Shown here in pieces: positions 16,404 through 24,376 of a stretch of DNA of 64,000 nucleotides. The notes under the pieces were generated by a model, which saw only the letters and a list, made by a program, of their open reading frames with translations, had not been told where the DNA came from and did no database searches. The position numbers and the translations under genes were made by a program. The first letter of the stretch is position 1, and the number at the start of each line of letters is the position of its first letter. This DNA is from CAZIAK01 sp964537035 (GTDB lineage: Bacteria; Planctomycetota; B15-G4): NCBI GenBank assembly GCA_964537035.1, contig CAZIAK010000016.1:1-64000 (forward strand), given 5' to 3'.

Positions 16404-17822
16404 ATGCCAGACGAGCAGCTCGAGGTTCTCTCCCTGCGCGCCGACACCTCCCGGCGATACGTGCTGCGAGGCTGGTGTGGGCTCCTGCCGCCGGGCCTGC
16501 AGTTGGGCCTGCTGGCAGGCCTGATCGCGCTCTCGGCTTGCGGGCCTTCCACACCGTCAGAACCGACGCCAGTATCAGCCCCGACGCGGCACGTCTTGCT
16601 GCTGTCCCTCGACACGCTCCGGGCAGATCACCTGGGCGCCTACGGCTACGAGAGAAACACGTCTCCCTTTCTCGACAGCCTGCTGGCCCGAGGCCTTGTC
16701 TTTGAGCGGGCCAGCGCCGCCGCCCCGTGGACGCTGCCCTCCCACGCCTCCCTGCTCACCGGCCTGCACCCCCACAAGAATGGCGCGGTAGCAGGCAAGC
16801 GAGGGTTGGCCAAAAACGTGCAGACCCTGCCCGAGCAGCTCACGGCCCAGGGCTTCGCCACCGCGTCCATCGTCAGCTCGCGCTTTCTCGGAGAGCGTCA
16901 CGGCTTGCAGCGAGGCTTCGCGCACACAGAGGTCATGGACGAGCGGCCCCAGCCCGGCCCCCTGGTGACCGACGCCGCCCTGGCCTGGGCCGCGCAGCTG
17001 GGAGACCAGCCAGGGTTTCTGTTCGCCCATTACTACGACGTGCACAGCGCCTACGATCCCGCCGAGCCCTACCTCGCACAGTTCGTCGCACCCTACGACG
17101 GCCCAGCCGACGGCACCACGCCACAACTGCAGAAGGTGCGCACGGGAGAGATCACTTTCGACGCGTCAGACCTGGCTCATGTCATCGCGCTCTACGACGG
17201 CGAGATCCGCGAGCTCGATGACGAGCTGGCGCGCCTGTTCGCTGGACTGGAGCAGCTGCCCTTCGGCGAGAACATGCTCGTGATCGTCACCGCAGATCAC
17301 GGCGAAGAGTTTCTTGATCATGGCGACGTGTTGCACGGACGGAGCATGCACAAGGAGCTGCTCCATGTCCCCTTCGCCCTGATCGGCGAGGGCATCGCCC
17401 CCGGCCGCCGAGACGAGCTGGCCACTCACGTGGACGTCGTCCCCACCGTGCTGTCAATGCTGGGCCTGCCCGTGCCCGCCGGGCTCGACGGCCGGGACCT
17501 GAGCGAGCCCAATGCCAGCCGACACTTCGTCTTCGGCGAGGCCGACCACAACAACGCCACCGACGACACCCTGCGCATGGTCAGCGACGGCCACTTCAAG
17601 CTCATCCTCGACAAGAGCGACGGCAGCCGAGCGCTCTACGATCTGCGGACCGACCCAGGCGAATCCACCGACGTGTCCGAGCAACGCCCCGAAGTCACAG
17701 CCCTTTTTCTCGGCCACCTCGACGCCTTCGAGAACTCCAGCGCCACCGGCGAAGCCAGCTCCCCCCTCAGCGAAGAAGACCGCCGAGCGCTCATCGAGCT
17801 GGGCTACCTGGAAAACGGCTAG
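16404..17822 (+). CDS. Sulfatase-like lipoprotein with TLPSH active-site variant
   Basis: A 472-residue protein using ATG 16404 (MPDEQLEVLS); an alternative TTG at 16326 adds 26 residues. The signal peptide ends LIALSACG, a lipobox. Landmarks: HVLLLSLDTLRADHLGAYG, HYYDVHSAYDP, VTADHGEEFLDHG and HGRSMHKELLHVPF. The formylglycine site reads WTLPSHASLLTG, so threonine replaces Cys/Ser. This WTLPSH form is common in a subset of family members annotated only as sulfatase. It is a paralogue of the 13456-14958 product rather than of the Cys-type enzyme. Probably an extracytoplasmic hydrolase of phosphate or sulfate esters; substrate unknown. Confidence 0.83.
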   Translation: MPDEQLEVLSLRADTSRRYVLRGWCGLLPPGLQLGLLAGLIALSACGPSTPSEPTPVSAPTRHVLLLSLDTLRADHLGAYGYERNTSPFLDSLLARGLVFERASAAAPWTLPSHASLLTGLHPHKNGAVAGKRGLAKNVQTLPEQLTAQGFATASIVSSRFLGERHGLQRGFAHTEVMDERPQPGPLVTDAALAWAAQLGDQPGFLFAHYYDVHSAYDPAEPYLAQFVAPYDGPADGTTPQLQKVRTGEITFDASDLAHVIALYDGEIRELDDELARLFAGLEQLPFGENMLVIVTADHGEEFLDHGDVLHGRSMHKELLHVPFALIGEGIAPGRRDELATHVDVVPTVLSMLGLPVPAGLDGRDLSEPNASRHFVFGEADHNNATDDTLRMVSDGHFKLILDKSDGSRALYDLRTDPGESTDVSEQRPEVTALFLGHLDAFENSSATGEASSPLSEEDRRALIELGYLENG

Positions 17823-17994
17823 GCGCCAGCGCCGTTGGTCGCCATCTCTGCCGTCGTCCGGTCGTCCCCGTCTCACGCCAAGCGGGCCCCTGGCGCTCAG
17901 ACAACTCAGCAGCGTCTCTTGAGCTTGCTTCTGGCCGAGTCTGATGCTCAAGCAACCCCGTGCCATCTCAGCACGCAAGAAACGCCCCCCCGCA
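17823..17994. terminator. GC-rich inverted repeats after the sulfatase-like cluster
   Basis: Right after the stop, ggcgccagcgcc can fold on itself, and gcgccag (17824-17830) also pairs with ctggcgc near 17890. No T-tract follows, so a Rho-independent role is uncertain. The phrase tccggtcgtcccc followed by gtctc at about 17860-17880 recurs with small changes near 21682-21702. Confidence 0.3.
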
Positions 17995-18155
17995 AGGCCA
18001 CGGTCGCCCGTCCCTCCACCGACGAGGGCGTCCCTGTTTCTCACCAGGGGGGTCTGCAGCGAGTGTGGAGGCCTGCCCGACCCTGTCTGAGCGAAACGGC
18101 CCCCCTGGTGAGAAACAGGGACGCCCGCAGCACCGCACAGACGGCGATCTGTAGC
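17995..18155. repeat. Long-hairpin dispersed repeat, copy A
   Basis: Arms 18027-18053 and 18101-18127 form a perfect 27-bp inverted repeat (start gggcgtccctgtttctcacc) around a 47-nt loop. Flanking sequence (cggtcgcc before, gatctgtagc after) is shared with the copy at 27298-27462, so the unit is about 160 bp. Loop sequence ggtctgcagcgag is also partly conserved. It is intergenic, upstream of the TPR gene. It may be a MITE, a REP-like element or a structured RNA. Confidence 0.75.
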
Positions 18156-18222
18156 CCCGCCCCTCTTGGTCCAGCGCATATCGGTACGATGCTCGGCAGA
18201 CCCCAGCCCCAGGAGCACCTCC

Positions 18223-18948
18223 TTGTCCGCCGACACGCCCAGCCCTGCTTCTCGTCCCGTCCCTCCAGACCCCCGCTTTCTGGCGGCTCTGAAAGCACGC
18301 CGCAACGGGGACACCTCTGGCGCGCGGGCGCAGCTCGAGGCCATTCTCGAAGTCGACCCGGATCACCACGAGGCGCTCGAGATCCTGGCCATGCTCTTGT
18401 CGGAGGGTGGCGACAACGACACGGCCATCACCATCACCAAGCGCCTCGCCGAGCTGCAGCCCGAATCGATCATGGCCCACGCCAACCTCTCCCGCTTCTA
18501 CATGCTCAAGGGGGACAAGGACACCGCTGAAGAGTGGCAGGCCAAAGCGCGAGTGCTGGGCTGGAAGGATGAAGTCGCCCGCAAGGCCGCCGCAGGCGGA
18601 GCGAGCGATGGTCTCGACGGTTTGGTGGATCCGGCCACCGTCGAACGTCAGGAGGAAGCCGTGCGCAAGTTTCCCGATGACGCCCTCGCCCGACAGGCCC
18701 TGGCTGGCAGCTACCTCAAGCTGGGCATGCCCGCCAAGGCCGTCGCCCAGCTACGCAAGGCCATGAATCTCGATGACACCCGCTCGGCGGTCTACCTCTC
18801 ACTGGGCAAGGCCCTGGAAGCCTCCGGTATGAACGCCGACGCCGCAGAGATCTATCGCACCGGAGTCCCCCTCGCCGACAAGAACGGCGACCTCATGCCC
18901 CGCAACCAGATGGCCTCGCGCTTGGCTGCCTTGGAGAAGAACTCGTGA
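18223..18948 (+). CDS. TPR-repeat protein
   Basis: A 241-residue soluble protein. A TTG at 18223 is chosen because AGGAG lies 7 nt upstream; earlier starts run into repeat A. Residues 30-115 hold two to three tetratricopeptide units (ARAQLEAILEVDPDHHEALE, AMLLSEGGDNDTAI, LSRFYMLKGDKDTAEEW) and residues 150-225 two more (ALAGSYLKLGMPAKAVAQ, SLGKALEASGMNADAAEIY). There is no signal peptide. TPRs mediate protein binding. The stop overlaps the folD GTG start (GTGA), giving a coupled TPR-folD-VWA unit, though a functional link to folate metabolism is not obvious. Confidence 0.8.
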   Translation: MSADTPSPASRPVPPDPRFLAALKARRNGDTSGARAQLEAILEVDPDHHEALEILAMLLSEGGDNDTAITITKRLAELQPESIMAHANLSRFYMLKGDKDTAEEWQAKARVLGWKDEVARKAAAGGASDGLDGLVDPATVERQEEAVRKFPDDALARQALAGSYLKLGMPAKAVAQLRKAMNLDDTRSAVYLSLGKALEASGMNADAAEIYRTGVPLADKNGDLMPRNQMASRLAALEKNS

Positions 18949-19823
18949 CCGCCGAACTCATCCGGGGCGCACCCATCGCCGGAGCCTTGCGCCGAGAGGT
19001 CAGCGCCGCCGTCGAGGCCGCAGACATCACCCCGCGCCTGGTCAATGTGGTGGTGGGCGACGCCGGAGCCTCCGCGGCCTACCTGAATGCCATGGACAAG
19101 GCCGCCACCAAGCGAGGCATCGAGAGCCGCCGGGTCGAGCTGCCCGGCGACGTCAACCAGGCCGCCTTGGCCGACGCGGTGGTCGAGCTGGGCAACGATC
19201 CTGAGGTGCACGGGCTGATGATCCAGCTGCCCCTGCCCAAGGGCCTCGACGCCGGAGCCGTGACCGCCCTGGTCCCCGCCGCTAAAGACGTCGATGGACT
19301 CACCAGAGACAGCCTGGGCGCCGTGCTTGCCGGCGAGCGCCGCCACACCGCCCCTGCCACAGCAGCGGCGGTGGTCGAGATGCTCTGCAGCGATGATCGC
19401 TTCTCGCCAGCGGGGCGTCATGTGGTCATCGTCGGCCGCAGCCTCGTGGTGGGCCGCCCCCTGGCCGCCATGCTTGGCGGCTACGGACAGGGCGGAGACG
19501 CCACGGTGACCCTCTGCCACAGCCGCACCCCCGACCTGGCCAGCCACACCCGCCGAGGAGAAATCATCGTGATGGCCGTGGGGGTCAAGCACCTGCTCAC
19601 CCCCGAGATGGTCACCCCCGGCGCCATCGTGGTCGACGTGGGCACCCACGCCATCGAGGTGGACGGTCGCTGGACGCTCACCGGCGACGTGCACCCCGAT
19701 GTGGCAGAGGTGGCCGGCTACCTGACGCCAGTCCCCGGAGGTGTGGGCACGGTGACCACATCAATTCTCATGCGCCACGTGGCTGCCGCCGCCCTGCCGG
19801 GAGCCTTGCCAGCTGCATGGTAG
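18945..19823 (+). CDS. folD: FolD homologue (methylenetetrahydrofolate dehydrogenase) lacking the catalytic lysine
   Basis: A 292-residue FolD-family protein. The N-terminal catalytic domain has QLPLP and KDVDG; the C-terminal Rossmann domain has VVIVGRSLVVGRP and the signature YLTPVPGGVGTVT. FolD normally interconverts methylene-, methenyl- and formyl-tetrahydrofolate using a YxxxK motif; here it reads YLNAM (Tyr46, Met50), so the catalytic lysine (Lys54 in E. coli) is methionine, while the next lysine of the helix is kept (Lys52). In this family loss of that lysine abolishes cyclohydrolase activity, so this copy may be dehydrogenase-only or altered. GTG start overlaps the TPR gene; the end overlaps the next gene by 7 nt. 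Confidence 0.87.
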   Translation: MTAELIRGAPIAGALRREVSAAVEAADITPRLVNVVVGDAGASAAYLNAMDKAATKRGIESRRVELPGDVNQAALADAVVELGNDPEVHGLMIQLPLPKGLDAGAVTALVPAAKDVDGLTRDSLGAVLAGERRHTAPATAAAVVEMLCSDDRFSPAGRHVVIVGRSLVVGRPLAAMLGGYGQGGDATVTLCHSRTPDLASHTRRGEIIVMAVGVKHLLTPEMVTPGAIVVDVGTHAIEVDGRWTLTGDVHPDVAEVAGYLTPVPGGVGTVTTSILMRHVAAAALPGALPAAW

Positions 19824-21454
19824 TCCCCGCCGCACAGACGACGAGTCGATCAGGGGCCACCCCGCGACGGACCACTGCGGCGGCCAGCGAGTGGCTGCCC
19901 CGATGTACCGTCACGCTGATGGTCGTCCTCTGTGTGGTCAACGTGGCCAATGATCTGGCAGCCCAGAGTCGTGGGCGCAGCGAAGAGCCAGCGCGACGCC
20001 ACAACGCCGTGGCCGTTCATGGTGAGGACGCAGCTGAGCCTCTCTTCGTGCCCTTGGCCGTGGACAAGAGCCGTGCGAAAGAGGCGCTGAAGAGGTTCTA
20101 CAAGCTGGCAGACGCGCACCGGGGCAACCCGTCAGCGTTGCGTGCCCTCTCAGACCTGGCTGGCTACGACCACCCCTACGTCGTCGATGGGCTGCTAGAA
20201 CTCTTCGCCCACGGGCGGCCCTATCTGCAGCCCACGGCTCGACGTGTCCTGTCGTCCATGGCCTCCCCGCCATCCCTCGAGCGCATCGCAGAGGCCGGAC
20301 TCGGACACAGCGAGGCCGAAGTCCGCGAACAGGTGTTGCTGGCCCTGGCAGATGGACGTCCTTCCGGGCTCGACTGGATCGCCGCCGCCGAGGCGGCCTT
20401 GAGTGATGGGGACGCCGCTGTCCGTGCCGCCGCTGTCCGCGCTGTGGGCCTGGGTCGCCTGGTCTCATCCACCGCTGCCCTGATCGACCTGGCGGACGAC
20501 CCCTCCCAACGGGTGCGCATGGCGGTCCCGGAGGCCCTGGTGCGCCTGGCCGGGCAGCGCTCCTTGCCCGTGCTCCGCGCACTCTCAAGAGACCCTCAGT
20601 GGCGAGTGCGCGTCCAGGTAGTCACGGCCTTGGTCGACCTCAAGAGCATGCGTGCGGTGGTCGAACTGATCGACATGCTCGGTCGAGAAGAAGGCCGTGT
20701 CCGCGAAGACATCCTCACCGCCCTGCGCACGCTCACGGGCAAGAGCCACGGCCTCAACATGCTGGCCTGGGAGAGGTTTCTGGAGATCGCTCCGCAGGAC
20801 TTCCTCACACGAGCCGACGCCAGTGCCCTCGACCCGAACAGTCCGATGAGCGCGGTGACCACCGTCGCCCGGTACTACGGCCTCTGGACCTTGAGCCATC
20901 GTTTCCTGTTCGTCACAGACCTCTCTACCAGCATGGACCACGTCGACACCGGCCGCTACGGAGACGCATCCCGCGCGACCCGGCTCGCTCTCACCCAACA
21001 AGAACTCGGTGAGCTGGTCGACGACCTGGAAGATGACGTGCAGTTCAATCTGGCGACGTTCTCAGACGACACGGATTTGTGGCGCGACGACATGACCCGT
21101 GCCACACCCCGCAACAAGTCTGCGGCGCTGCGACAGATCGACAACTACCACACGCTTGGCGGCACGAACATCTTCTCGTCACTCAAGGCCGCCTTTGACC
21201 TGGCTCAAGATCAGCTCGATTCCAAGGACGCCGATCACCCGGCCCCGGACACGGTCTTTCTGCTCACCGACGGCGAGCCCAGTGTGGGCAGTCTGACCGA
21301 CGTGAGCCTGCTACTTGAGTACGTGGCCGAACGCAACCGCGTGCTCGGGCTGCGCTTTCAGTGCATCGCCCTCACCCGCTCTGCCGCCGCACGGGATTTT
21401 CTGGCCCGGTTGGCCAAGCGCAGCGGCGGTCAGTACGTGAGCCCGCTCGACTAG
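19817..21454 (+). CDS. HEAT-repeat and von Willebrand factor A domain protein
   Basis: A 545-residue protein. A hydrophobic segment near residues 28-47 (TVTLMVVLCVVNVAND) precedes AAQS and suggests a long signal peptide or anchor. Residues 75-270 contain alpha-helical HEAT-type repeats (ALADGRPSGLDWIAAAEAAL, DLADDPSQRVRMAVPEALVR). Residues 360-540 are a VWA domain with the MIDAS motif DLSTSM and the later LLTDGEPSVG. Such proteins usually act as adhesion or assembly scaffolds on the cell surface or periplasm. It overlaps folD by 7 nt. The TAG stop lies inside the CTAG flank of a MITE-like element, so the C-terminus may have been changed by that insertion. Confidence 0.82.
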   Translation: MVVPAAQTTSRSGATPRRTTAAASEWLPRCTVTLMVVLCVVNVANDLAAQSRGRSEEPARRHNAVAVHGEDAAEPLFVPLAVDKSRAKEALKRFYKLADAHRGNPSALRALSDLAGYDHPYVVDGLLELFAHGRPYLQPTARRVLSSMASPPSLERIAEAGLGHSEAEVREQVLLALADGRPSGLDWIAAAEAALSDGDAAVRAAAVRAVGLGRLVSSTAALIDLADDPSQRVRMAVPEALVRLAGQRSLPVLRALSRDPQWRVRVQVVTALVDLKSMRAVVELIDMLGREEGRVREDILTALRTLTGKSHGLNMLAWERFLEIAPQDFLTRADASALDPNSPMSAVTTVARYYGLWTLSHRFLFVTDLSTSMDHVDTGRYGDASRATRLALTQQELGELVDDLEDDVQFNLATFSDDTDLWRDDMTRATPRNKSAALRQIDNYHTLGGTNIFSSLKAAFDLAQDQLDSKDADHPAPDTVFLLTDGEPSVGSLTDVSLLLEYVAERNRVLGLRFQCIALTRSAAARDFLARLAKRSGGQYVSPLD

Positions 21455-21632
21455 ACCCGGACTTCTCACCACGATCGTCGCGAGGGTGCGGCTGGGCCTT
21501 CAGGGCAAGGCGAATCGCCGCCTTCGGCGCGGAGGCGGGGTGACACCCCGCTGAGCACCGACGGTGGTGTTCAACGCAGCCCTGATGGTCCAGACGTGCC
21601 CGCAGCAGATCGTGGTGAGAAGTCCGGGCTAG
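21451..21632. mobile_element. MITE-like element with 21-bp terminal inverted repeats
   Basis: CCCGGACTTCTCACCACGAT C (21456-21476) recurs as its perfect reverse complement at 21608-21628, bounding about 170 bp with no coding capacity. CTAG lies just outside both ends (21451-21454 and 21629-21632), a possible 4-bp target duplication. Inside are GC-rich inverted segments (ggggtgacacccc). Size, ends and lack of a transposase fit a non-autonomous miniature element, mobilised in trans. Confidence 0.6.
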
Positions 21633-21662
21633 CAGCCCGTGGCTGAAGGGCCGCGCGCCACG

Positions 21663-21719
21663 GATCGCCATCGCCATGATGCTCCGGTCGTCCCTGTCTC
21701 TCGCGAGCGGATGGCGATC
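21663..21719 (-). terminator. Possible terminator hairpin after selD
   Basis: GATCGCCATC (21663-21672) and GATGGCGATC (21710-21719) form a perfect 10-bp inverted repeat with a 37-nt loop, 18 nt beyond the selD stop. There is no T-tract, so intrinsic termination is uncertain. Confidence 0.3.
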
Positions 21720-21736
21720 TCCAGCCAGCCCCCTCA

Positions 21737-22810
21737 TCAAGTGGCCAGGCGCACCACTCCCGGGCCGGGCTGCATCTCGCCTACAGCAGCCACGAGCACA
21801 TCCCGGGCCGACAGCTCTGCCTCCAGCTCTGCGGCTCTCCCGGGTGCCACGGCGATCAACAGACCGCCCGACGTCTCTGAGTCGGCGGCGAGCTTGACCA
21901 GCTCCTGGTCGACGCCCGCCTCCACGACCACAGCGTCACCGAGATGCTTGAGCGTGCGCGCCGATCCGCCGGACAACCAGCCCTTCTCTGCCAGCGCCAG
22001 GCTGCCATCGAGCCAGGGCAGGGCCCCGGTGGAGAACACCACGTCGGCGCCAGACGCCGCCGCCATCTCGTGGGCGTGTCCCAACAGGCCGAAGCCCGTG
22101 ATGTCCGTGGCCGCCTTGCTGCCCACGGCGGCCATGGCCTGGGCGGCCGCTGCGTTCAGCGCCCCCATCTGCTCCATGGCCACTTGCAGGTGGGCCGCTG
22201 CGGCCTTGCCCTTGCGCCCTGCGGTGGTGATCGTCCCCGTGCCCAGGCGCTTGGTCAGGTAGAGCTTGTCACCCGCCCGGGCGCCGGCGTTGGTGGTCTG
22301 CTCGCCTGTGCGCACCACGCCCGTGACCGCCATGCCGAACTTCAGACCGTCGTCCTCGACGCTGTGGCCGCCCATGGTCATGGCCCCAGACTCGGCCACT
22401 GCCGACGCCCCGCCCTCGAGGATGGTCCCCAGGATATCGAGCGAGAGCTTCTTCGTGTTGAAGGCCACGATGTTCAGCACGCTGAACGGCTTGGCGCCCA
22501 TGGCGTAGATGTCAGACAGGGCGTTGGCCGCAGCGATGCGCCCGAACCACCACGCATCGTCGACCACCGGGGGGAAAAAGTCGACGCTCTGCACGAGCGC
22601 CACGTCATCGCCCAGGTCTACGAGGCCCTCCACGTCGAGCCGGGCCACGCCGGCGTCGTCGAAGTGATCGCTGCCCACGAGCAGGCGCGGGTCGGTCTGC
22701 ACTGGAAGCTTGGAGAGGACCTGCACGAGGTCCCCGGCGGGGATCTTGGCCGCTCAGCCTGCAGCGTTTGCGTAGCACGTCAGCCGAACGGCTTTGCCAC
22801 CGATTTTCAT
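21737..22810 (-). CDS. selD: Selenophosphate synthase, itself a selenoprotein (in-frame UGA)
   Basis: SelD makes selenophosphate, the selenium donor for selenocysteine, from selenide and ATP. The frame runs from ATG 22810, which overlaps the selA stop (ATGA), through a TGA at 22754-22756 to the stop at 21737: 357 residues including one selenocysteine at position 19. The N-terminus reads VRLTCYANAAG-U-AAKIP, aligning with RLTQYSHGAGCGCKI of E. coli SelD, so the UGA falls exactly on catalytic Cys17, and the essential lysine after it is kept. Downstream landmarks include DDVALVQSVDFFPPVVDD, NALSDIYAMGA, GGHSVEDDGLKFG and TDITGFGLLGHAHEM. Gene callers starting at the GTG 22726 would miss the first 28 residues. 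Confidence 0.93.
22717..22756 (-). promoter_or_regulatory. Candidate bacterial SECIS region after the selD UGA
   Basis: From the UGA (22756-22754) downstream, two overlapping hairpins are possible: TCCCC-GCC-GGGGA (22743-22731) and GGACCT-CGTGC-AGGTCC (22733-22717). Bacterial SECIS elements sit directly after the UGA and present a small apical loop to SelB, so position is right, but I cannot match the exact GGUC-type loop of E. coli fdhF. Treat as a candidate. Confidence 0.35.
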
Positions 22811-24249
22811 TCTTGGGACTCACGGTCGGACGGGTTGGAATCAGTGATGTCAGTGGTGATCGCCGGCATCGCAGACAAGGCCGCGCACAGCCGCTCGTCG
22901 TCGCCGGGCAGCCAGCCCAGCATGTCCAGCTGCACCTGTCCGCCCCACTGTCTGCTGAACACGGCCGGTGTGCCTGTGCGCAGGCGACGGGCCAGCTCGT
23001 CGGGCTCGAGCCCGGGCCAGATCAAGCGCACGGCCGCGCTGGGCAGGGGCCGGGCGGGGGCAGAGCCAGAACCAGCGCTCGCCTCGCTGCTGAGCGTGCT
23101 CACCTGCGCCCCGGGGAAGCGCCGCCGGAGCAGTCCGCACAAGGCCTCGGCCCGGACCATGTGTTCGCCCCTCGAACGCGCCAGGGCTGCGACCACAGGC
23201 ACGGCGGACGGGTCTGCGCGATGCTGAGCCAACGTCGCTCCCAGAGCTGCCAGGGCCAAGCGATCGGGCCGCACGGCCCTGAACAAGGGGTGGCGTCGGC
23301 AGCGGGCGATCAGGTCGGCCCGTCCCACCAGAAGGCCTGCCTGGGGGCCGCCGAGCAGCTTGTCGCCGCTGAAGCAGACCAGGTCGGCCCCAGCCGCCAG
23401 GGCCGAGCGGGCGTCGGGCTCGTCGTGCAGGGGGCCGGAAGGATCAGGGGGCGACAGGACCCCGGAGCCGATGTCGACCAACACGGGCACACCCTGACCC
23501 GAGCCCAGGGCCACCAGTTCGTCGAGGGGTGCGGCAGCGGTGAAGCCCACCACCCGGTAGTTGCTGGTGTGCATGACCAGCACCATGCCGGTCTCCCAGG
23601 TGAGCACGTCGGCGAAGTCGCGAATGTAAGTGCGGTTCGTCGAGCCCACCTCGACCAAGGGGCAGCCCGAGAGTGCGAGCAGGTCGGGCAGCCGGAAACC
23701 ACCACCGATCTCGATCAACTCACCCCGAGAGACCAACACGTCGCGGCCATTGCCCACGGCCATGAGCGCCAACAACAACGCGCTGGCGTTGTTGTTCACC
23801 ACCAACCCGGACTCGGCGCCGGTGAGTTCGAGCAAGGGTTGCAACAACAGGCTCTCGCGGTGCTTGCGGCCGCCTGTTTCGGGGTCGACCTCCAACAGCG
23901 ACCAACCGCCGGCCAGTTCGGCCAAGGCATCGGCCGCAGCCTCGGGGAGCGGCGCCCGGCCCAGGCCCGTGTGCAGCAGCACACCCGTGCCGTTGACCAC
24001 CCGAGGGTAGGCCGCATGGGCCGCTCGCTGAGCCACCAGCTGTGCCGAGACCTGCCCAGCCACCTCGTCGACGGTGGGCAGATCGCCCGCCCAGGATCCA
24101 GCGCGAATCTGCCCGCGCAGGTCATCCAGCACCCTGCGGATCGCAGCGGCGGCCCCCGCTTGCTCGCCCAACAGCTCCAGCACCCGGGCCACGGAGGGCA
24201 GCCCTCGCAGCAGTGTCTGGACCTGGGAGTTCTTGTCGGGCGATGCCAT
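22807..24249 (-). CDS. selA: L-seryl-tRNA(Sec) selenium transferase
   Basis: SelA converts seryl-tRNA-Sec to selenocysteyl-tRNA-Sec with selenophosphate, using pyridoxal phosphate. The 480-residue length is usual. Landmarks: YPRVVNGTGVLLHTGLGRAP, the nucleotide/PLP region VVNNNASALLLAL, ISRGELIEIGG-like VSRGELIEIGGGFRLP, TSNYRVVGFT, DIGSG, and SGDKLLGGPQAG in which Lys297 should bind PLP. The stop overlaps the selD ATG by 4 nt, so selA-selD is a coupled operon, divergent from recJ across 127 nt. The substrate tRNA gene selC is 16.5 kb away on the same strand. Confidence 0.96.
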   Translation of the reverse strand: MASPDKNSQVQTLLRGLPSVARVLELLGEQAGAAAAIRRVLDDLRGQIRAGSWAGDLPTVDEVAGQVSAQLVAQRAAHAAYPRVVNGTGVLLHTGLGRAPLPEAAADALAELAGGWSLLEVDPETGGRKHRESLLLQPLLELTGAESGLVVNNNASALLLALMAVGNGRDVLVSRGELIEIGGGFRLPDLLALSGCPLVEVGSTNRTYIRDFADVLTWETGMVLVMHTSNYRVVGFTAAAPLDELVALGSGQGVPVLVDIGSGVLSPPDPSGPLHDEPDARSALAAGADLVCFSGDKLLGGPQAGLLVGRADLIARCRRHPLFRAVRPDRLALAALGATLAQHRADPSAVPVVAALARSRGEHMVRAEALCGLLRRRFPGAQVSTLSSEASAGSGSAPARPLPSAAVRLIWPGLEPDELARRLRTGTPAVFSRQWGGQVQLDMLGWLPGDDERLCAALSAMPAITTDITDSNPSDRESQE

Positions 24250-24376
24250 GGCCGCATCCTACCCGTCATCGGGCCCCACCACGAAACCCGGGGCCGATCC
24301 TGTGTCGTCCAGGGGATGCTGGCCGGCGAGTGGCAGGGTGCTTGCTAGACTGCTTTACCCACCGACGAGAGCCTCC

